NCBI GenBank assembly: GCA_009760855.2
Contig: WPIO01000021.1
Location: 560,001-624,000, forward strand
Reading direction: 5' to 3'
DNA from: Cristatella mucedo
Taxonomy: Eukaryota; Bryozoa; Phylactolaemata; Cristatellidae
Length of the DNA stretch: 64,000 nucleotides
The stretch's first letter is position 1. The number at the start of each line of letters is the position of its first letter. Below are positions 10,620 through 23,339 of the stretch, one piece after another. The translations under genes and the position numbers were made by a program. The notes under the pieces are model-generated. The model was not told the DNA's origin. It searched no databases and was given only the letters and a program-made list of their open reading frames with translations.

Positions 10620-12175
10620 TGTAATGAATCTCTGTCTGTAACTCCACAAAGTAACAAAGACTATGTTGGTGTTACGCAGGGTAGTATATATGTAGAAAAA
10701 ACACAGCTTAAGGGCTTTCGGTACGCATACGATAGCCATCCGGCTTCATCTCACGCAACAAAGAAAAAGTGAGAAGCATAGCTGAGTCAGGAGGGCAATT
10801 GAGGTGGTGAGTAGCATGGAAGTAGCAGTTTAGAATCGCAGGAAAGGATGTGCTTTAGTCGGCAGTAGGAGAGTAGTTGTCGTTAGGAATTGTGGAAATG
10901 AGTTATACAGTCTAGGACCTGCAGAGCAAAAGCTTCTATCGCTAACCTTTTTTAAGCGGAGGAATGGAACAGCCAATTTATTGTCCATTCCTGAGGGCAC
11001 GAGAAGGCTGAAACTCGTGAAGCAGTTCATCTAGGTATGGAGTAGCCAAGCCGTGGTGGACCTTGTAGGTCAGCGTAAGAACTTTCCTCTGTATCCGTTG
11101 ATCAACGGGCAGCCATCCTAGCTCTTTTAGCAAAGAAGACACATAGTCAAACCTCTAGGATTCGCAAACTAGCCTTGCAGCCATATTCATAGCGAGCTAC
11201 AGTGGCCTGGTGGCGTTTTTGGTAGGCCAGCTAAAAGAGACTTACTATAACCTAACCAAGATAGAAATAAAAAGTTAGTTAATTTGTTTGCAAACCAACG
11301 TAGAAGATAATTCCTAACCTTAGATAGGAGTCGGACTTGATAGCAGCTATCGAAGACGACACCTAAATTACGAGCACATGGCGACGGTCGCACGACAGCA
11401 TCACCTATTATAAGAGCAAAGCCTTCTAGTCCAGCCACACGCTTAGAGCGTCCTATGAGCAGCAGTTTGATTTTATCGTCGTTTAGTTGTTTAGTTTAAG
11501 AAAATTTTCCGACATCAAAGATCGAATGTCAACAAGGAGAGCATTAAATTTTTCAGTTGCTGCTGCGGATTCTGACGGTTTAAATGACAAGTACAGCTGA
11601 GTATCGTCAGCTCAAAAGTGATACCCTATTTCGCGGGCCTGAGTCACTTTTCCCAGAGGTTGATTATAAATGGAGAACCGGAAAGGTCCAAGGACAGACC
11701 TTGAGGGACTCCACGGATGAGTGGTCTGGTGTATGAAACCTGACCGCCAGACGGCATAGATTGAATACAATCACACAAGTACAATTTAAACCACGTCAGT
11801 ACGTCGTCTGCTAGACCGATTATTGTCCTCAATTGTTCAAGTAGGATGTCGCGATCTATGATATCGAAGGCAGCTGATAGATCTAGCAGCACTAGGGCAG
11901 TGACATTCCCGGCATCGCTGCTTCTTAGGATGTCATTGGCTACCAGGAAGAGAGCAGTTTCAGCGGAGTCCTGCCGCTTGAAACTCCGATTGAAATTTTC
12001 TGACTTCACTCTTTTCAGTTTTCGCTACCAGCTGCTTACCGACATGTTTTTCGAGAATCTTTGACAAAATGGAAGAATAAAAACCGGACGACAGTTTCCA
12101 AGGACCTCTGTATCTAATTTCTCGTTGAATCAGCATGAAATCTAGGTATCCTGTTCCAAAGTAGCTTTTCATTAG
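10620..12175 (-). mobile_element. LINE-B (L2-clade) 3' part, interrupted by a nested L2-A
   Basis: The minus strand carries reverse-transcriptase wording: VTALVLLDLSAAFDIIDRDI (motif A region) and RPLIRGVPQGLSLDLSG (GVPQG motif B), both at 11644-12009. Downstream are C-terminal pieces (VSDRSFCSAGPRLYNSFP at 10830-11030) and a 3' tail (10620-10800) shared with 50346-50530 and 16380-16561. The frame is broken by many stops and indels. The 5' continuation lies at 12958-13495, beyond the nested insertion. Confidence 0.82.
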
Positions 12176-12957
12176 ACGACCACTTCAGCTCCACAGTCAA
12201 GTCTGCCTACTTTCACTTACATAACATTGCTAAAATTCGGGCTGTTTAGGCAGAAATACCACACCAACATTGGTCCATGCATTTTTGACATCACTTCGTG
12301 ACTTTTGTAACTCACTGCTTGCTGGTTTACCGGCCTGTACAATCAGGCGCTTACAGCTGGCGAATAACTCTGTAGCTAGGCTTGTCTTTCGTGGGCGTCG
12401 CAGTTGCCATATCACACCACTTCTCGCCGACCTTTACTGGCTCTCACTCAAGCAACGCATCGATTTCAAGGTTTTGTCACTCACTTTTAGGTCCCTCTAT
12501 TCTTTAGCTCCAGCCTACCTATCGGATCTACTCCCCTCCACCATGCCAAGCATCGAGCATCGTACCACCAGCTTTTCGGAATATAATCGTTTACCTAAAC
12601 CTGGCACAAACCTCAAATTCTTTAGAGACCGTGCGTATGCTCCCAAAGCCTGGAACTCACTTCCGACTTGCGTCACAACGTCCCCTGACTTGACCACATT
12701 TAAAAAGAAGCAAAACACGCATCTATCTATCGCAGCATTTAGTAGGTCGGTGCGATTTGTCCTGCCGCTAATCATATTTGCACGGTTACCCTGTGCTTGC
12801 CACCTCCAACCATGCTATGTTTGTTGTCATTGAGTAAGCTACCACTAACTATTCGATCATGCTTCCTTTGCAGCAAATGTGAAATGCCTAGAAAAAGATT
12901 GAGTTTTCTGAGGGCGCTATAATAAATTTATTACTAATATTATTAATTCTGGCTTTG
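12176..12957 (+). mobile_element. L2-A LINE 3' fragment nested inside LINE-B
   Basis: The plus strand encodes LDDHFSSTVKSAYFHLHN, then PACTIRRLQLANNSVARLVF, SCHITPLLADLYWLSLKQRI and AYAPKAWNSLPTCVTTSPDL, the ordered C-terminal blocks of the L2-A ORF. It ends with the L2-A 3' tail (GAGTTTTCTGAGGGCGCTA) and an ATT-type tail at 12930-12957. It is 5'-truncated, as expected from target-primed reverse transcription. Confidence 0.85.
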
Positions 12958-13495
12958 TAAGTATTGCCTAAAGATGGCCGATTTGAAGAACTTAGGTACA
13001 ACCCCTTTTTTCAGAGAAGCATTAAAAATCTTGGTTATCGTAGGGCTAAGTTGGTCTGCCAGTGAAGACCACAGAAATGATGGCATAAGGTCTTCAGGAG
13101 GCGAGCTCTTTTTACTAAACCTTATTAAGTTAGCCACAGCACATGCTGAAACCTCGGAAAATCTTTTAGGGAAGGTCACAGATTGCGATTGAGCAATTGC
13201 TTTAGTTGGAGGGGGCTTCATGGAGGCACAAATGTGCACAATTTTTCTATAATAGAAGGCTGAAAACGTTTTCGCCGAGCCGTTAATATCTGAGGATTGA
13301 GACCTCTCAGCATTAGCCAGAAAATTGTTTACCGTCTTATGAATCTATTTTGGGACTGACTGGCAGGATTTCAGTTCTCGAGTGAAAAAAGAAGCCCCGG
13401 CTTTAAGTTTCCGGGTGTAGACTCGAAGTAAGTCTTTGAAATTGACTAGATTTTGATTAGAGCCAGACTTTTTAAAACGGCGTGGCTTGGACACA
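12958..13495 (-). mobile_element. LINE-B, upstream segment (EN-RT linker and RT start)
   Basis: The minus strand encodes LIRFSKKSSPPEDLMPSFLW and SPTITKIFNASLKKGVVPKF, the classic start of the L2/CR1 RT domain. Further upstream are Lys/Arg-rich linker pieces. It reads into the LINE-B RT segment at 12175 once the plus-strand insertion is removed. Confidence 0.78.
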
Positions 13496-13544
13496 GACCG
13501 GTAATGTTTCTCCCCCTAACCTGCTAGTGAACATATGTTGGATT

Positions 13545-13720
13545 CATCATCGGGGGGGGGGGGCGATGCACAGCCGTGGTCGAGGAGGGGAACTCAGAGT
13601 GGGAGAGAGGGGCGAAGGGATTTAGTGCTTCCCTCGGCTCCGTTTGTAGCAAATTAAAACTGGTGGTGTTTGTCATCGGCTGGCGTTCTGTGCTGTGCGC
13701 AACGGCAACCAAACTACATA
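13545..13720 (+). repeat. Low-copy repeat R3, copy 1
   Basis: Shared in order with 35455-35613: GAGTGGGAGA(G/A)(A/G)GGGGCGAAGGGA, CTTCC(C/T)TCGGCTCCGT, CATCGGCTGGC and AACCAAACT. It contains a run of about 13 G at 13551-13563. The element class is unknown. Confidence 0.7.
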
Positions 13721-13830
13721 ATGACCTCTTTCAATGCTTGCGACGTTGCATATCTTGGCGCACCTCATAGGTTTAACCAGTTTGTATTAATCATTTTAGT
13801 AAGATCCACTACTTTCAAACTTTGAGGACA

Positions 13831-13866
13831 TAATAATAATCATTCATTTGTTATAGCGCCCCATTT
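13831..13866 (-). mobile_element. Solo LINE/SINE tail fragment
   Basis: TAATAATAAT followed by CATTCATTTGTTATAGCGCCC is the reverse complement of the shared L2-A/SINE-B 3' terminus (GGGCGCTATACAAATG...). Only the last few dozen bases remain. Confidence 0.55.
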
Positions 13867-13869
13867 CTT

Positions 13870-15980
13870 TGACCGATCGACCCTTTTCTGAACCACTGTA
13901 CTGGGTACGCCCGGCAAGCATTACCGCCATCTTCCGGCACAGAACAGCAAAGTTAGGCACTTTCTATGTGTCTGCCAGCATTGCCACAACACCCGACCGG
14001 CTTTCTTTGGTTTGTAATAAACGGTTGTTTTACTGCACCGCCTTCTGCTTTGCGAGACTGCTAGCAGACGCTTGCAGTGGAGGAGATAGGATTTTTCGTT
14101 CATCCGTGGTAATCCGAGAATGTTTAATCTCGTTGACTAGGAGGTACAAGATTCAGCGACTACGACTACATAGATACGTCCGAATAGTATGTGTTGTCTC
14201 GTAAGTTACAGGTGGAACGCCATAAAGTTGCATTCCTGAGTTCAATCGGAACTAAGACATAAAGACTACGAAGCCTTGTATTGCCGGCTGAACCGTCAAA
14301 TTAGTACCCGCTGGAACTCACCAAAAACGCTCCCTGGCCATCATATGCTTCCTGTAATAGCAAGTGTATTTTAGCCGTCCAGCTTCTTTTGGCTCAGGAC
14401 TGCGGATATGATCAAGTCTTGCCAAAAGGTCTCCAAAACCAGTTTAGTGTATGAACTTTCTTGCAATGAAAATCGAAAACAGCTGATTGTGGTATTAAAG
14501 GACATCTCCGGAGCACGCGTAGGAACAAAGACCGGCAACCATTTTGAGAGGCGGCCGAATAAAAACTCGCTTGACAACCCCGAAGACGTGTCAGCCTAGT
14601 GGCAGACGACGTGGCATTTATTCATTCAGTGAGAAACACTACCCACAAACCATGCATTACGAGAGTAAATGTTGTAAGACTATCTGTCCGCATGAAATTA
14701 CATACGGGATCGAGCCCTGCTACGCTGTCCTTGCATGACTACAAACGCTTCTGTCCTTACCTGAACCTTGACCCTATATATAATGCTACAGACATGAGCA
14801 AAGTACCCAGATGAGATCTATCGGCGGAATCCATCCACATGCTGAAATACAGGGAAGAGTTCTGGGTTCGACTTTTCGCACCTGACAAAACCTACGCACC
14901 TCTGTTTGGTAGAGAGTGGGTGCCTTCGTCATAAACATCACACGACGATATCTGTGCATTCGCCAAAGCTAAATGTTGAGATCATGCTGAGATTGTTGGC
15001 TTAACAATCAGACGATTGTATAGGGTACCTTTCAAAAGATATGAATACATATGTTGGAAGAGGTATATTAGGTTTTAATGATTTCCACATCAGAGGAAGG
15101 CATTACAAAAAGTTAGGCAAACCACGTCTAACACAAAGTTAACTGGAAATAAATAATCCACAAAAAAGTTCCAGGTATCTGGATACTATACGACTTGTAC
15201 TAGTCGAACCTTGGTACACCGATTGTCCCAGACCGTCCAGGTGATTTTTCGTTTTGAGTGAGCATATGTGTATATAAATATATATATATAATCAATGGAC
15301 TTAAATACATATTGGATTTTTTTGTCATCCGTCGTTTTGACCTGCTTTTCCTTAAGATTTTTTTGGACTATAATGCCCATACTTCAGCCAAGTTGCCATT
15401 GTGGCCGTAGACAGTAACGAGGGTTTGTGTTTAAGGTTATGCAAATTAAGAATCTTTTTTTATACGGATCTGTAATTATTGTGTTTATGGTTATGGAAAT
15501 TACAATTTTTCCCCATGGATCTGTAATAATTTAATGTTCATAGGTGCCAAAGCTGTAACTTCAGCTTGCCTGTAACAAGCAGCATTCAACCAATTGCAGA
15601 TATCCTTTTGCAGCCGAATTTCTGTAGCAGTTGCTTGTGCTCTGTTTGCTGCCAGGCTGAGTTTCCGGTATTCTAAGAGGCGTTCGGCTTTTGCAAACCT
15701 GTGACTTTGAAGCAGTTTGATTTACAGTGTAGCCTTGCAACTTGTGGATTCCACAACTTGGCTAGTACTAGGCGGGTCAACGTGAAATTGTAAATGCATT
15801 TTTGCTGCTTGCGCACCACTGCAGCAGTTCACATCTGATTTCGGTTCGAGAAGTATTGCTATACAAGTCATCAAACTTATTTCTATTTTATTAAATATAA
15901 CCATGGACAATCAGGGGCATCACTACGTCTCTGAAGCCGAAGCCGATTACGAAGACGAATGTCTCAAGATACTTGAGGCT
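13870..15980. other. Intergenic DNA, no supported gene
   Basis: ORFs here are 60-111 codons, overlapping, and without recognisable domains. An AT-rich patch with TATATATATA lies near 15280. Nothing else is seen. Confidence 0.5.
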
Positions 15981-16039
15981 TGCGTGATGGAACATCTAAC
16001 CGGTTGTATGAGATTCAGTGCCATGTTGCTCAAGACTTC

Positions 16040-16561
16040 TACACTGGGCTGGACCTGGTAGGGCTCGTGAGGTAGCGTCGGCCCGTCTTGCAAACTCTAG
16101 CGTACTTGATCAAAGCTCTCACTCTGACCCACAAGGCCCGCTACAGCTGGGCTCCTTCGTACCTAGCTGAACTGATGCACCTGTTTCAGCCTCCTTGTGC
16201 CCTCAGGTTTTCTATAGATAATAACTTCATTTCTCCGCTCAAAGACCGTAAGTGACAGAAGCTTCAGCTTTGCAGGTTCTAGACTGCGGAACTCGCTTCC
16301 ACAATTCTTAGGCAACTATATCTAATCTCTCGCAGCCTACTGTGGCACATCCTCTCCAGCCATCCTGAGCTGCTATTTCCATGCTGCTCACCACCTCAGC
16401 TGCCCTCATGACCCTGCTGCTATGCTTCTCACTTTCTTTGTTGCGTGAGATGAAGGTTTTTGACTACCAAATGCGTAACGACAGCCGCTTAGGCAGAGTT
16501 CGCTACACAAACCTACTATTTAACATCAGTCTTTGTAGAGTTACAGACGGAGATGCAGCTT
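16040..16561 (+). mobile_element. LINE-B 3' fragment
   Basis: The plus strand encodes LTHKARYSWAPSYLAELMHL, an L2 C-terminal block, then degenerate RLRNSLP-type wording. The final 180 bases are the reverse complement of the tails at 10620-10800 and 50346-50530 (TTGTTGCGTGAGATGAAG through GTTACAGACGGAGAT). Confidence 0.75.
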
Positions 16562-18182
16562 GATACCACAAAAGCTCGCTTTAATGCTGCACATCCTCAA
16601 TCATGACATCAGCAGTCGTCGTCGAAGCTATGAAAAACACTGATCTTTAGATACCAGGGTAAGACGAGTTGAACTGAATCTTGAGACCCTGAATTCCTCA
16701 TTTAGTTTATTTCTTGTTAATATATCAAATTTGGAGCCCGAGCTGTTCAAGAGTGGTTACTTTGTCAGTAACCCATGAAGGGCAGCTACATACATCATGC
16801 GAGTGTGTCGGTTAAGAGAAAGATGCAAAGCTATGTTTCTGTGCTAGCTAAGAACACTGGCAATTCAAGCTTCGCACAAAAATATGCAAAGCAAAAAATT
16901 TTGGGTATCGGAACTACGAAAGCACTACACGAAATTCAGATGCTGCCAACCCGTACAGCAAGAGCAAGAAGACGGACTGCCGAAACGACCGTGACCGTGA
17001 AGCACTTTGACGACAGCGTGTGCCGCCATGTGTTACTATTGGTATTGACAAATCATTGAAACTATGTAACAGTACTAGCTGTTCAAGCACGCTGATGTAA
17101 GCGCTTTCTCCATCAGCTGTCTTTCATAACTAGTGGCTCAATGTTTACTTCATTCAAAATACTCTATTACTCTATGCTGTCTGCAAAACTTTCTTCGTAG
17201 AAATAATGATTCATGTTATTCGCATGTTTAGGCAAGCTTTGAGTACTCAAGCAGACCCCATTTTTTGAACATCTGCTATTTAAAAGTAACAGGCTGATAT
17301 TCGAAATATGGCTAGGTGTACATGTACTGTGTTGGCTATGTAAAGTATTAAAAATAAACAAAGGTAAATTCGACTATATTAAGCTGTCTCGGTAATGTCC
17401 AAAACAGTACATTGATTTACCCGTATATGTTTCATCTTAGCCATTTATTCCATAGAATTGCATATGTTGCCTGTCAAAATAAAACGTTATGCATAGCACG
17501 GTATTGCAAGCGGTCGTGTTTGGTTTATTTAAAGCTGGTATGACCCATGTTTATAACTTTCCAGTCTCACAGTGGGGGCTGTCACAAGTGCAACCACGGC
17601 ATACATGTTTGCTATGCACAAGGGGGTGCCGCAAACAAATCATTACACCTTGGCGAGTTTATTCACCACTATGGCAACACGGACATTTTTGCAAAAGGCA
17701 AAACTGTCACACAAATCCGGTGTGATGCTGATGCAGCAGCCCACCTAGTTGCCTGCTCCGAACCCCGATCCTCAGGACTTTTATGGGACGTTACCGTCTG
17801 CACACCGGGCACACTACGTGTGGCCGACGTAGGCAGCCCTTTTCAGAAAAATTATGGTTATATGAAATTTGCTGCAACAAAAGAGACAACGTACATGCTT
17901 AGCCAGATAAGGAAGGTCATACAAAATCCTGGTGGGGCGAAGTCACACTAACCATATACAAACCACCTGCACAGCATGTGTTAATTTGTTGGGGTGTCAT
18001 TACATATTTTCTCACGATGCTCGAAACTTTAATATGCCCGACGTTGCAGAAAATTTTATTATTACCCGGACGCAGTAGCAGCCACAGAAGCTTCGGCCAT
18101 ACAACAAATATCTTTCTTTTGCAACTGAGTGCACATCTGTCGATTCCCACCGAGCATCTAAATAAATCAATAAATTATAGCT
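16562..18182. other. Intergenic DNA, one unassigned ORF
   Basis: The only longer ORF is 17547-17951 (plus, 134 codons). It is Cys/His-bearing (GGCHKCNHGIHVC) but matches no family I can name and has no start context or splice signals that would support it. No repeats were recognised. Confidence 0.4.
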
Positions 18183-18347
18183 GATTAAACAGCCTCTTTT
18201 TGTATAGCGACAGAAGAGCCTTTACGGCTATCACCACCGCTTGCAATAGCGATAAAGAATCGTCCACCGCAGGAATCGAACCCACGACCTCGGGATCAAG
18301 GTCGTGAAAGCAACCGCCTTACCTGGTGCACCATCTCGGCTCACCTA
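18183..18347 (-). mobile_element. SINE-A copy (tRNA-derived SINE), well preserved
   Basis: Read on the minus strand, the head GGTGAGCCGAGATGGTGCAC has a tRNA A-box pattern. It is followed by GTAAGGCGGTTGCTTTCACG, the palindrome CACGACCT...AGGTCGTG, and a perfect B box GGTTCGATTCC. The tail CTGTCGCTATACAAAAAGAG is shared by the other SINE-A copies. Confidence 0.88.
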
Positions 18348-18634
18348 CGTCGGCAGACAAATCGTGGTTTAGCAGCCCAACAAAAACCAACTGCCTTCAT
18401 ATTAAAGGAGCCTTTTTTGATACTTCGATGGTTAAAACGAGATCGATATCTCGTGGGATGCGTGTTATTCATCGAAGGTCACACAGCCGTGGCATCCGAT
18501 ATCTGATGGAGACCAACAACGAACGAGTCTAGAACACCAAAAATTGTCACTCAACAACATTCTAGACTGTGAAAACATACTAGACTGTGAGAGAGAGATT
18601 ACTGACTCACACGGCCTGGAGCAATGAGGTCTAA

Positions 18635-18696
18635 GCAGCCACCAGCTGTCGAGTGGTTTCAGAATGCAGCCACCAGCTGTCGAGTGGTTTCAGAAT
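18635..18696 (+). repeat. Perfect 31-bp tandem duplication
   Basis: Two adjacent identical 31-base units beginning GCAGCCACCAGCTGTCGAGT. A similar motif, CCACTCGACAG, recurs at about 24109 and 24131. Confidence 0.9.
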
Positions 18697-18719
18697 GGGC
18701 TATGGCTCGGCGGTGCGAA

Positions 18720-19900
18720 ACAATGCATGCATGGAATAAAAGAGCTGCCTGAGGTGTACACGGGATACAGGATGGGATCACACATAGACCACCTAGGAAG
18801 GCTGCTCGAGGGTAGCCCGGGGCCAAAGAGTGTCGGCTTTCGATTGATGAGGGACTTATTTAGAAAAGATGGACCCCACGGAGTGCCAGTCCGGAGCCGG
18901 TGAGACTCAGGCCGCCATTGGCCGCTCAACGTGAGTCAATGTACAGCCGGAGCTACTGCTGGCATTCTAGCTCTCGACCTGCAAGTGGACACATCAATCA
19001 ACTGTGAGACTGAGCTGACGGCAGGCGATTGTCTGCCGCTCTGCTCTGAGTCTCTATCTTAATTTCACTATCTGTACTAAGTTGCACCATTAAATCGAGA
19101 TACCCATTCGCTGAGTTGAGTTATCGATCCGTCATCATTAGCAACAAGACAGCTCATTGAGCAGCAAGCAGGTCGGAGCAGAGTGATGAGGCTACAACAC
19201 TCGGGTCCACTGGCAGGAGATATTAGATAGCAAATAACAGAAGACCGGATCCTGCATACGTTCTGATCTTCCGTACGACGGATGTCACAAGGCTAAGCAG
19301 GAACCACTGCCTTTACAGAGGATAGCCGATCTACCAGCCTGGTCATCGAGCACAGAAGGAACATGGAAAACAGTCGCTGGATGCTGAAAGCAGGCTCCGA
19401 CTTGAGGCAACAAACCATTGATCTGGTTGCCCGACAAGGAGGAAGGAATGTGAGAGACTGCTGACTCAGGCTGCCTAGAACAATGAGCAGCTGCCCTACA
19501 CCCAGGTATCAGTCTACCTCGGCAGCAGCAGCTTGCTGTTGAGCTGTTGTGGGTATGGACAAGTGTCGCCGGCTGACAGTCGAGCTGCAGATCCATGCAT
19601 GGGCACAGATCCATTCACGAGTGACATCCGGCGAGGCATACGGGGTGAGGCGGGTCTATGTAAGCTGCCACTAGATGGCCAGCGGTTGCTGAATGAACAA
19701 GGTGCTAAACACTAAAAGATTCATGAACCAAATAAAAGCACTGCCAGGGGAGTACACGGGAGAGAGGACCGGATCGCAGATATGCCGGCACGGCCGTCTA
19801 GAAGACATAGCATGGCCGGCGTGGGTTTGTGAATCAAGTGGTTATTGCTGGGAGTCACAAGAATCGTGCCTCGGTCGCACTACCCAGCCTGAGTTGTCCA
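18720..19900 (+). repeat. Repeat-rich intergenic DNA with a diverged internal direct repeat
   Basis: A unit near 18722-18812 (AATAAAAGAGCTGCCTGAGG, TACACGGGA, GGATCACA) reappears in weaker form at 19725-19815 (AATAAAAGCACTGCCAGGGG, TACACGGGA, GGATCGCA). No protein domains are seen. The class is unknown. Confidence 0.5.
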
Positions 19901-19901
19901 T

Positions 19902-20082
19902 GTAGTTTGGGTACAGGCCGACAGCACAGCGAACCACGTTTGATGTGGTTTTCGGTGCAAAGCTGTTTCTGGAAAGCAGGGATGGAGCTAGGAGATCGAG
20001 CTGAGAAGGTAGCCGTGGATGCAGCAGCAGAGTTGTTGAAATCCTACCACGAGCTATTTTGGCCCGATGACCATGTCTTGTG
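19902..20082 (+). repeat. Low-copy repeat R4, copy 2
   Basis: Same blocks and order as 8375-8640, somewhat shorter. It ends at CATGTCTTG. Confidence 0.65.
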
Positions 20083-20672
20083 AAGCCTTGACCTCTGCTT
20101 CAAGTCTTTCGAAGCATATGGTGGGCTCTGCCGAGCTATCGCGATGCATGCCTGCTTGCAGCTCTTCATGCTGCCCCACTTCGGCAAAGACTAGCAGCCT
20201 GCCCCGAAACAGAGTTCATGAACAAACAAATCGGGTCAACCATCAGCCTGCCGCAGCAAGCAATACCGAACCCAGTTACCTTAGCCTTGCCCTCTCATCT
20301 AAGAGCCAGCAATCGATTGTCAAGGACGCCTGGGGTTCAAGTATGCCTGGGCAAGGAATCGCATATGCCTTCGGTCAGCCTTCGGCGATCCACCACCATT
20401 CGCTGTGCGACAAGGCCGGTGTGCACGAACGCAAAAATAACGATAGAAATGGAAATGAGCACCTGACACAATGCAGCCGCTGCTGCACCGGGTCTCTTAG
20501 AAAAACAACCTGCACACACCCAGGACGCAAGGACGGCGGCAGCCGCAGGTAGACACGTCGTCCAGCCACGTGGCAGAAACCAGCAGCGGCCCTAGGGGCC
20601 GAGCTGTGTCAACCGTTGGCCAGCGTCACTCGGCTGCCGGGCAGCAGTTGGCAGTGGCTTCGCTGAGCCACG

Positions 20673-21015
20673 TCAGCGTCTCGGGGCCGTGGGCCGCTGC
20701 CGTTCCAGGGTAGCAAGCTTCTCCCGGTCGGGCTCACACTGCACGACCACGACTTCCTCTCGGCACAGACGCGATGCCTGAGTGGCGGCGGCTGCAGGGC
20801 TCGGCCAGCAGTTTTGCGCACAGGAGAACACGAGCACGGTGCACACGTCGACAGGTCGCTCAGTGCCACCAGTGGTGCCGCCGCGAAGCACCAGCGCATG
20901 CCCCAGCGCAGGCATGAGTTGCAGCTCGTAAGTCCGCGGCCCACCGCAGTGTCCACAGGCCGGCACCGGCGACGTCTGGTTCCTTGCCAGCACCGGCTGT
21001 CCTCCATAGCTGTAC
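20673..21015 (-). CDS. PDCD2L: PDCD2L exon 6 (C-terminus)
   Basis: The acceptor CTGCCCAG completes Arg and continues YSYGGQPV. It encodes the paired-Cys CGHCGG motif, YELQLMPAL and the FSCAQNCWP motif. TGA at 20675-20673. The intron to exon 5 is 125 bp. Confidence 0.93.
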
Positions 21016-23306
21016 CTGGGCAGCAGGGTAGGCGAAGCGACTATCTTGCGCTCACTTTGTGGAAAGACGGAGTGAGCAGCAGTAGCGGCAACGAAAAAGT
21101 GTGGCAGCTGTACCGCAAGCGCACTCGAGCGTTCACTCACCTGATTAGCTGCTCGGGACAGCCGCTCAGCACTTTCAGGAAGTGATGGAACTGCCAGTCG
21201 CCGTGCTTCAGATTTCCTTTTTCATAAGTCTCTCCTGAGCCGCCTGATCTTGCCGCCTCACCATCGCCATCCCTTTAAACAGCACGTTCTATTTCGCTCA
21301 CATCCAAATATGAATGCATAGTTGCCATGTACGCACAGTGTAGGATGAACAATGTGTGCATGGCACGTGCAGCTAATAGTCATAGTCATAATAAGATGCT
21401 TGTGTAGCACCGTAAGAGTACTATACATGTTTTTCTCGGCACTTTTAAATAAGCTGAAAAAGAAGCATGTTACACCGGGTTGTGATAACATACCCAGTGT
21501 AACCCGCATAAGCGCACAAAGGGCATTCGCAAAGTGGGCAAAGCGAATGCTGTGAGGAACACCGTGGGCTTTTTGCTTCCCTATAAATGTTGTCACGTCA
21601 GGGGATAGGAAGACGACAGTCAGGGGAGGGAATTCCAGGCTTTGGAAGCATACGAACGCAAAGGCATGGTCTCCCAAGGCTTTGAGATTGATAAGAGGTA
21701 CAGCTAAAAGACTTGGTCCGAAGAGCAGGTTTTATTATGCAAAGCCTGACGAGAACGTATCTCGGCTAGGTGAAAGGCCGGAGAAAGAGAATGACTAAGG
21801 GCCTAAGCGACTGTGACAATCTTCGATCAAAAGTCGATAAGGAGCCAGTGCAGAACGATGAGAGATGTGGTGTAAAGTGGCAGCTGCAATGCTCACGATG
21901 GACAAGCCTAGACGCAGAGTTTTGCATTAACTGCAAGTACACAGGCAGGAAGACCTCGGATTGGTGAGTAAAAACCATCAAAGATGGGACGTCAAAAATG
22001 CATAGACCAGCTCGACTGTGGTATCCTTGTCTAAGAAGGCCCCAATTTTGGCACTGCTGTGTAGCTGCCAGTAATAATAATAATAATGCACTTGATAAAG
22101 CGCCCTCAAAGAGCTCAATCTCTTTCGAGGTGCTTTACATTTGCTGCAAAGGGAACGCGATTGAATGGTGAGCAATATCATGCTTGATAAACAGCATGAA
22201 TAACATGGTTAGGAGTGACATGCACAGGGTCAGCATGCAAATGTGGTTAGCAGCAGCATGCACAGTGTCAGCACGCATAAGCACATCAAGGACGAATCAT
22301 AGGGACCCACTAAATGCTGTCCTAAATAGGTGTGTTTTTAAGTTCCTTTTAAATGTGGTCAGGTCAGGGGATGTTGTGACGCAGGTCGGGAGGGAGTTCC
22401 AGGCTTTGGGAGCATACCAACCAAAATGCACGGTCTCCAAAGGATTTGAGGTTTGTACGAGGTATTTGTAGACTGTTGGATTCCGAAAAGCAGGTAGTAC
22501 GATGCTTGGCCTGATGGGGGAGTATATCTGAGAGATAGGCTGGAGCCAAAGAATGAAGTGACCTAAAAGTGAGCGACAAAACATTGAAGTCAATCCGTTG
22601 CTTGACTGGTAGCCAGCACAGGTCGGCGAGAAGTGGAGTAATGTGGCAACTGCGACGCTCACGACAGACAAGCCTAGCTGCAGAGTTCGACTGTGAAGCT
22701 GATCTAATGCAAGGTCAATTCCCAACAAGTCACCCAGGTTTGAGTGCATACGCCATAGGATATTTGCCAACCGAGCCTATTTTGAAGTGAAGCTGTCCCC
22801 AATTACTGAGTAACACTGGGTTTGCCCATAGCTAATAGGTTGATTTTATCTTCCTTCAATTTGAGAGGATTTGCTATACATGCTGCAAGGGAGTTAGGTT
22901 CGAGGTCCTGGTGGCAATCAAAGCACAGATATATCGCAGGGTGTGATATAGATAAAAATGAAAGCCTAGATAGTGCTTGGTGATTACATCGGCAAGAGGG
23001 AGAGTATAAATTGTGAAAAGAATTAGACTAAGAGCAGATCCCTGGGGCATCCCATACCTAGTAGGCTCCTCGGATGACGACTTTTCCGGTCGACATAAAT
23101 GCTCTTGTGTCTTCCACTAAGACAAGATCTCAAATATTGCAGTGCAGTGCCAATGACACCAAGACGAGACGACAGGGCCTCAGCAAGGGCCTGGTAATGA
23201 ACAGTATCAAACGCTGCTGCGAGATCCAGCTGAGCTAACAGAAACCTAACTAATTCAGTCCAATCCTCTAAGATGGTAATATCTCTCAATTGACGAGCAA
23301 CCGAAT

Positions 23307-23339
<33 letters not shown>

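Noticed and set aside
17547-17951. 134-codon ORF with several Cys and His
   Set aside because: No recognised domain, repeat or splice context. Length is compatible with chance in this composition.
18183-18347. A functional tRNA gene at a SINE-A copy
   Set aside because: The A and B boxes are good, but the acceptor stem is absent and the same sequence recurs with a shared non-tRNA tail, so it is a SINE.
20067-20552. 161-codon plus-strand ORF next to PDCD2L
   Set aside because: It partly overlaps repeat R4 and has no recognisable protein features. The minus strand carries the real gene.
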